From NCBI GenBank assembly GCA_010093685.1, contig MU006243.1, forward strand, positions 256,360 through 320,359: 64,000 nt of DNA, in the 5' to 3' direction. Below, piece by piece: positions 58,525 through 64,000 of the stretch. The notes under the pieces are model-generated. The model was not told the origin of the DNA, made no database searches, and saw nothing but the letters and a program-made list of their open reading frames with translations. The DNA is from Ophiobolus disseminans (lineage: Eukaryota; Ascomycota; Dothideomycetes; Pleosporales; Phaeosphaeriaceae). The stretch's first letter is position 1. The number at the start of each line of letters is the position of its first letter. The translations under genes and the position numbers were made by a program.

Positions 58525-59278
58525 ATGGCTGATCCGAGTCTTTACACTTACACCTCTCCCCTTGAGGGCTACGAGGGCCTTGAGCCACTGCCAAAGTATG
58601 CATCTATTTGCCTACAATAGCCATCATGATGATGTTAAACTCTGTAGTACTAACACTTCCACAGCGAAAAAGCCGAAGACGGCAAGTCCTACATCAACCC
58701 ACCAGCCGAGAAAAAGAGTGAAGCATACAGCTCCTTCGTGTCTCCCATAACCAATGGGCTTCGTGGAGGCTTCGAGTAAGTACAAGCCATTTTTCATTGG
58801 AGACATATGATTAACATCGTGTAGTGTTCACATATACTTCCTGCAGAGCGACGAAGAGGATGTCAAGTACGCAACGCAGCTATGGGAAAGGATACGCCGA
58901 GAGTGTGAGTAACCCTTAAACAACTCGACTGTCGACTAACGATCGACATTAGTCCCAGAGTTGAGGATATACAGAGTATGGGATAAGCCCATCGGCCCAC
59001 ATCCTCTGGCGATGTTCGAAGTCAATCTGTTCACTCCAGGTCCGTAGCCTGAACTTATCGAGATGATTTGAAACAATTATTAACGCCACACAGAGCAATT
59101 CGGAGCCTTCATTCCATGGCTGGTGATCAACAGAGGCCCGCTGTCGGCTCTTATTCACCCCAATACGGATGACGAGTTGAGGGACCACACGCAGAGGGCG
59201 ACGTGGATGGGTCAGCCGCTGCCGCTGCATTTGAAGTTGTTTAAGAAGGTGGTTGAGACGCGTCAAGGCAAGGTATGA
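58525..59278 (+). CDS. DOPA 4,5-dioxygenase family protein
   Basis: Five exons (introns 58596-58664, 58776-58824, 58905-58952 and 59040-59093) give 177 aa. The protein matches the small fungal/bacterial DOPA 4,5-dioxygenase (DODA-type) family. GFDVHIYFLQ carries the first conserved His. The next helix (KYATQLWERIRREFP), IYRVWDKPIGPHPLAMFEV with another conserved His, and WLVINRGPLSALIHPNT with the last one complete the set expected for iron binding. Members are proposed to cleave the DOPA ring as in betalain synthesis of some mushrooms, but most ascomycete copies have no known substrate. All conserved histidines are present, so activity is possible; the substrate is unknown. Confidence 0.9.
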
Positions 59279-59538
59279 ATGTGATAAGCAAGTAACACAA
59301 TGTAGCTAGAATTCGACATGTTGCTGTATTATACTTGATTGGGTATATTGTGATCGCATAAGCCGTCACAGCGCCTCCTATGGGGACGTTGCTAGCGCAG
59401 ATGTTCATATGTGTTGCATATGCGAAAGCATGATCTGCCTCTCGCCTCATGCATTAGAGACTGCAACTGCGCGGTTTCGTAGTCGGTAGCCACGTTCAAA
59501 TCGTGACCTTTTGCTCCACTTTGTTTGTACAGTTCCTA

Positions 59539-60021
59539 CTATGCTTTTGTCTCACCCGCGGCGCCCTTCTTCTTGTCTTTCTTGCCCTTCTTGCCCTTCT
59601 TTCGGTCCCGCTTCTTCAGCCCGCTCATGCCAGTCTTGCAGGCCTCTGCATACCGCGCAAAGAACCCATCCAGATCGTCGGGCTTTACTATCGTGCTGAG
59701 TGCGATCTTCTCGACGTCATCTCTGTCTGTGCCCTCCCTCTTCGAACTCTTGTTGTTGCAAGCGCGGATGAGGATTGGTAGTGGGTTTTCTGGATGGGTG
59801 TCCCATAACGGGTCGTCGGCGACTTTTGTAGGGGTTGGGGGTGTCGAAGTCGAGTCGTAGGTTAGGCGCTTTTGTGTGAGGATGATGCTGCCATGGCCCT
59901 TTTTGCGGTTGAGCTCGAAGAGGTTGCCGAGTTGAGTGAAGAACTATTGATGTCAACGCGGACTGGCGTGATGTGTAGTAGTGTATGCTACCTCGTCATT
60001 TGTCAGGTGTTCGCGACCCAT
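59539..60021 (-). CDS. SRP14: Signal recognition particle subunit SRP14
   Basis: RNA-binding subunit of the signal recognition particle Alu domain, involved in arresting translation while secretory proteins are sent to the ER. Two exons (intron 59945-59992) give 144 aa. The start (GREHLTNDEFFTQLGNLFEL) and the core (KKGHGSIILTQKRLTYDSTS, then PLPILIRACNNKSS) fit the SRP9/14 fold. FFARYAEACKTGMSGLKKRD followed by a lysine-rich tail is the normal C-terminus. It is convergent with the dioxygenase gene (260 bp apart) and head-to-head with SGD1 (168 bp apart). Confidence 0.94.
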
Positions 60022-60189
60022 TGTGTGTATGAGAGACGTGCTACCGCGCCATGAATTGTCGTGAATGTGGTTGTGGTGGGTGGTGGGATGCTAGGTGTGC
60101 GGGCAAAGCGGAGGAGACGCGGGGAAAACCATCCAAAAGCTCCGACCTGCTCAACTTTTTTGCGACCACCATCGCTCTCACCTCACAAG
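60022..60189. promoter_or_regulatory. Compact bidirectional promoter, SRP14/SGD1
   Basis: Only 168 bp separate the two start codons of SRP14 and SGD1, so regulatory elements must be shared or overlap. No particular element recognised. Confidence 0.45.
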
Positions 60190-62769
60190 ATGCGCCAATC
60201 CTATGGCGGGCCCAAACTGCCACAGGAGCTGAGAGCCCAGTTCGGCGGTATGTTTGGCGTAGCCTGGATATCCTCGCAGCGCTGACTATTAGCAGATCCC
60301 GCAAATCGCAGTCATAAGGCAGGTGGGCGCAATGGGCAATTGAACCGCAAAGACAAGCGCAAAGCCGAGCGCGTCGAGAAGAAAACACAGCCAAAAGTTC
60401 GGAGAGCCGTGCCTCACCAGCAGCCGATTCATATTCGCGCCGCGCAAAATGGCAGACGACCCAAAAACGAGCCCGAGTCTGATGACGGGTCCGATGAGGA
60501 GATAGATTGGGATAACGTTACAGACGAGGGCACGCCCCCACCGCCACCATCGCCATCGAATCAGGAACCGCAGAAACCACTAAAGAGTATCCTGAAGAAG
60601 ACATCGCCGCCACAGGAGGGCAGTCCGCCGCCCCCCTCTGCCAAGGTTTCACGCGCCGTGAAGGATCGGATAGCACAAGAGAATGCGGAGATTGCTGCTC
60701 TGGAAAAAAAACTTGGTGTCAGGGGCAAGAAAAAATCAAAGGGCTTGGAAGATGGGCTTGACGATATTTTTGGTGATCTTGGTGGCTTCGATAGTGGTGA
60801 CGAATCAGAGGAAACTGCTCCAAAAAGGAAGAGAAATGAGGATGACGATTGGCTGGCAAATAAGAGACGGAAAGCGCTTGGTTCTGCGCCGCAGGATGAG
60901 TCCAGTGAGGAGGATACTGATCTAGAGGGATCCGACTCTGAAGACCTTGAGGGTATGTCTGGAGAAGATGAGGATGCACTTGATGATTTTGAGGAAGAGG
61001 AGGAAGATGAGGGAGCTGAGGATAGACAGGACCCTACGCCACGTGTAAGGGAGAACCCATATGTGGCACCCATCTCAACCGATGCCGCGCCGACAAAATA
61101 CATACCGCCAGCACTACGAGGTCCGCCGTCATCGGATACTGAGGCCTTGGCGCGCCTGAAACGCCAGGTTCAAGGTCTCCTTAATCGACTTTCCGAAGCC
61201 AATATCCTGTCAATTCTTCGAGAAATCGAGCAGGTTTTTCAAAATAACCCTCGTGGCTATGTAAACAACACACTCGTTGATCTCCTGATGGGCATGCTTT
61301 CAGATCCAAGTGGCTTATTGGACACATTCATCATCCTCCACGCTGGCTTTATTGCTGCTATATACAAGGTTATTGGACCAGATTTTGGCGCTCAAATCGT
61401 AGAACGCATAGTCTCCGAATTCGACAAACACTACCAAGGCAACAAATCAGGATCCGGAAAACAAACCACGAACCTCATGTCACTGGTGGCAGAGCTATAT
61501 ACTTTCCAAGTGATCGGCAGCAACTTGGTCTTCGACTACGTACGGATCTTCCTCGATGAACTGTCAGATATCAACACAGAGCTCCTTTTGAGGATAGTCC
61601 GATCAGCTGGGCCGCAGCTTCGACAGGACGATCCCACCGCGTTGAAAGACATTGTTGTCTTGCTTCAAAAAGCGGTAGCGAAAGCTGGCCAGAATAACTT
61701 ATCCGTGCGTACAAAGTTCATGATTGAGACAATCAACGACCTCAAAAACAACCGTATGAAGACAGGCATAGCTGCTTCTGCAATTTCCAAGGAACACACT
61801 ACCCGTATGAAGAAGCAGCTTGGTGCGTTAGGTGAGCGGAATCTTAAAGCCACCGAACCGCTGCGAATAGGCCTCAAGGATGTCCAGGACACCGGGAAAA
61901 AGGGCAAATGGTGGATGGTCGGAGCTAGTTGGAGAAATGATGCCGTTGACGAAGCCACCGTCGAAAAGAGCAAAGACTCGAAATCGCAGCAAACCAGCAG
62001 TCTAGGCGACGCCGACGCAAATGGCGAGGTCGACCTTGTGCAGCTCGCCCGCGAGCAGCGCATGAACACAGACGTTCGACGTGCCATCTTCATCTCCATC
62101 ATGTCTGCGAGCGACTTCAAGGATGCCCAGATACGGCTGAACAAGCTCAACCTAAAGAGATCGCAGGAAACGGAGATACCCAAAGTCATTGTTCACTGCG
62201 CAGGCTCCGAGGAGAAATATAACCACTACTACACGGTGCTTGCCCGGAAAGTATGCGCAGACCACAAGATGCGGAAGAGCTTTCAGTTCTCGCTCTGGGA
62301 CATTTTCAAGAGCTTGGGAGAGAAGCAGGATGGAGCTGAAGACTCAGATGACTCAGATGAGGACGACATCAAGGATAGCCAGACCCTCCGGAAGCTCGTA
62401 AACCAGGCCAAACTGTACGGTACTCTGATTGGAAAAAAAGGGCTACCGATCACCAGTCTCAAAAATCTCAACTTTCCATATCTGCAGCCAAAAACAAAGA
62501 CCTTCACAGAGGTGCTGCTTGTTACGACGATACTCGAGTCGCAGAAGGGTTCCAAGGAGAGATTCAACAACAAAGCCCTGCTAGAGGTGTTCGTCGAGGT
62601 AGACCAAGCTCCCGAGATGATCGCTGGCCTTCAATACTTTATCAAAAAGGTTGTGCTCAAAACAGCAATCGTCGAGAAGAAGGAGAAAGATACTGTCAAA
62701 TGGGGATGCACGGCCGTCACGGACATGCTGGCCCGCGTGTTGGCAACAACGACAATGGACGAAGATTGA
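60190..62769 (+). CDS. SGD1: SGD1/NOM1-like nucleolar MIF4G-MA3 protein
   Basis: Nucleolar protein of 18S rRNA/small-subunit biogenesis, first known in yeast as a suppressor of glycerol-production defects. Two exons (intron 60248-60295) give 843 aa. A basic N-terminus (SHKAGGRNGQLNRKDKRKAE) is followed by an acidic region to about residue 290. An MIF4G domain spans about 307-510 (LKRQVQGLLNRLSEANILSI, then GYVNNTLVDLLMG). An MA3 domain spans about 614-730 (RRAIFISIMSASDFKDAQIR, then SFQFSLWDIFKSLGE). The conserved C-terminal helical part follows. Order and length match NOM1/Sgd1 and not eIF4G or PDCD4. Confidence 0.95.
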
Positions 62770-63124
62770 GCTATCAGTGTAGGCTGGATGACCTCGCAGA
62801 CTTTTGTGGGTGCGATTGGAGAAGGGCAAACCGGGCCGCATATATTCAGGCTGCGGCCAACCATGATGCCATAGTTCAAAACAATAGTAATCTTCAAAGA
62901 TTTTGCCTCGAAATCGTGCTTGTGACTGCTGGAGGCGAGTATTGAAGCGCGGAGCTGACTAACCGGCTTGAACCGCGAGAACCCAGCAACCCTCCCGGCC
63001 GAAGCTCCGCGTGTAAAAAGAGCTCAACAACCATCCCCGTCCAAACCCCATCCATTGACGTCTGTCATCCCAGCCGCGCGTTCCACGGTTCCTCTTGGTC
63101 TTAGTCCCCTCACATTTCTCCATC
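62770..63124. promoter_or_regulatory. SGD1 3' flank and LPD1 promoter
   Basis: 355 bp, C/T-rich in the last 60 bp. No coding sequence or specific site recognised. Confidence 0.35.
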
Positions 63125-64000
63125 ATGTTTCGGTCACTTGCGCCCCGCGCTGTCCAGAGGGCGACACGGCCCGTATCGCAAAGCACCTTCTGCGCCAGCA
63201 ACATCTACTTCCAGAACCGGTTACGACGAGGATATGCGTCCGAGGCTGGTGCGTCGCATCGCTGGAAGCTTCAGATATAAGCCGCGGCTAACTGTGGAAC
63301 AGAGGAGAAAGACCTGGTTATCATCGGCGGAGGCGTTGCGGGATATGTGGCAGCCATCAAGGCTGGCCAGGCCGGCTTGAAGGTCAGCGAACAAGGCGCA
63401 TGAAGATCAAAGAACAAATGCTGATAGTAGGGCAGGTCACCTGTATCGAGAAGCGCGGCTCCCTTGGCGGAACATGCCTGAACGTCGGCTGCATCCCCTC
63501 CAAATCCCTCCTGAACAACTCGCACCTCTACCACCAGATCCTCCACGACACCAAGGGCCGCGGTATCGAGGTCGGCGATGTCAAGCTCAACCTTGGTGCT
63601 ATGATGAAGGCGAAGGAGACGTCCGTGTCCGGTCTGACAAAGGGTATCGAGTTCCTGTTCAAGAAGAACAACGTCGAGTACATCAAGGGTACTGGCGCAT
63701 TCCAGGACGAGCACACTGTCGCGGTTAACCTCGTTGAGGGTGGCGAGACCACTGTTCGCGGCAAGAACATTCTGATTGCCACCGGTTCCGAGGCCACGCC
63801 CTTTCCCGGCTTGACTATCGACGAGCAGAAGGTCATCACAAGCACCGGCGCCATTGCGCTACAAGAGGTGCCGAAGAAGCTGGCTGTCATTGGCGGCGGT
63901 ATCATTGGTCTCGAGATGGTAAGGATCATGCCCATTAAACGGTGGACTGCTCTGACAAGAAATAGGCCTCCGTCTGGTCGCGTCTCGGTTCCGAGGTCAC
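63125..64000 (+). CDS. LPD1: Dihydrolipoamide dehydrogenase (E3), 5' part
   Basis: Mitochondrial FAD enzyme that reoxidises lipoamide in the pyruvate and 2-oxoglutarate dehydrogenase complexes and the glycine cleavage system. The gene runs off the right edge. Introns at about 63249-63302, 63383-63435 and 63919-63965 join four exons encoding roughly 235 residues here. An Arg/Ser-rich mitochondrial targeting sequence leads into the FAD motif GGGVAGYVAA (about residue 48). The redox-active disulfide motif GGTCLNVGCIPSKSLL is at about 80-90. The second dinucleotide motif VIGGGIIGLEMASVW begins just before the edge. All key residues in this part are intact. Confidence 0.96.

Noticed and set aside
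59423..59520. tRNA-like pieces: a T-arm-like hairpin near 59490-59506 and a possible 7-bp acceptor pairing
   Set aside because: The D arm and anticodon arm do not fold in the right places and one T-stem pair is mismatched; not a tRNA by eye.
60561..61103. 180-codon Ser-rich frame on the minus strand
   Set aside because: Antisense to the acidic part of SGD1; no protein features.
1..64000. CRISPR arrays, phage genes, insertion sequences or intact transposons
   Set aside because: No regularly spaced repeats, integrase/transposase motifs or terminal repeats were seen; the genome is eukaryotic.

Overview
The window is nuclear DNA of a filamentous ascomycete, most likely a Dothideomycete of the order Pleosporales. 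The evidence is short introns of about 46-70 bp with GTANGT donors and YAG acceptors, about 50% GC, intergenic spaces of 0.2-1.5 kb, and typical Pezizomycotina genes such as a fused Mad3/Bub1 kinase, a killer-toxin-like GH18 chitinase and a fungal GH15-like hydrolase. The genus is an inference; I ran no database search. Exons were assembled by hand from splice signals, and most models close exactly in frame.

Left part (1-14 kb), gene-poor and partly decayed. It holds a GH18 chitinase broken by four in-frame stops, a hypothetical gene starting 60 bp away in the opposite direction, an intact GABA-type amino acid permease, 3.7 kb without a recognisable gene, a GH15 hydrolase relic with an internal deletion, a stop and frameshifts, and a small 116-aa gene.

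Middle (14-38 kb), mostly core eukaryotic genes. These are a zinc alcohol dehydrogenase, the spindle-checkpoint kinase BUB1, COP9 signalosome subunit 3, a large MIT-domain protein, a secreted protein of unknown function, a multi-pass membrane protein, two conserved-looking disordered hypothetical proteins, and the ribosome biogenesis factor SURF6/Rrp14.

Right part (38-64 kb), dense with housekeeping genes. A head-to-head pair encodes two respiratory complex I components (the 23-kDa iron-sulfur subunit and the mitochondrial acyl carrier protein). Then come Vps74/GOLPH3, SNF5, a broken secreted endonuclease/exonuclease/phosphatase (EEP) gene, an EBP1/PA2G4-like protein, an Rco1-like double PHD protein, cytosolic asparaginyl-tRNA synthetase, a DOPA-dioxygenase-like protein, SRP14 head-to-head with SGD1/NOM1, and the start of dihydrolipoamide dehydrogenase, which runs off the right edge.

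The most notable signal is that the three clearly broken genes are all hydrolase-type accessory genes. Most of their premature stops are one C-to-T or G-to-A change from the codon expected in the family. In the chitinase all four are CpA-to-TpA, the pattern of repeat-induced point mutation (RIP). I found no CRISPR array, phage, intact transposon or certain tRNA. I did not find a convincing new multi-gene system; the best leads are the RIP-like decay, the hypothetical gene beside the chitinase, a stop-free 3n intron in the Rco1 gene, and a GC-AG intron in the acyl carrier protein gene.
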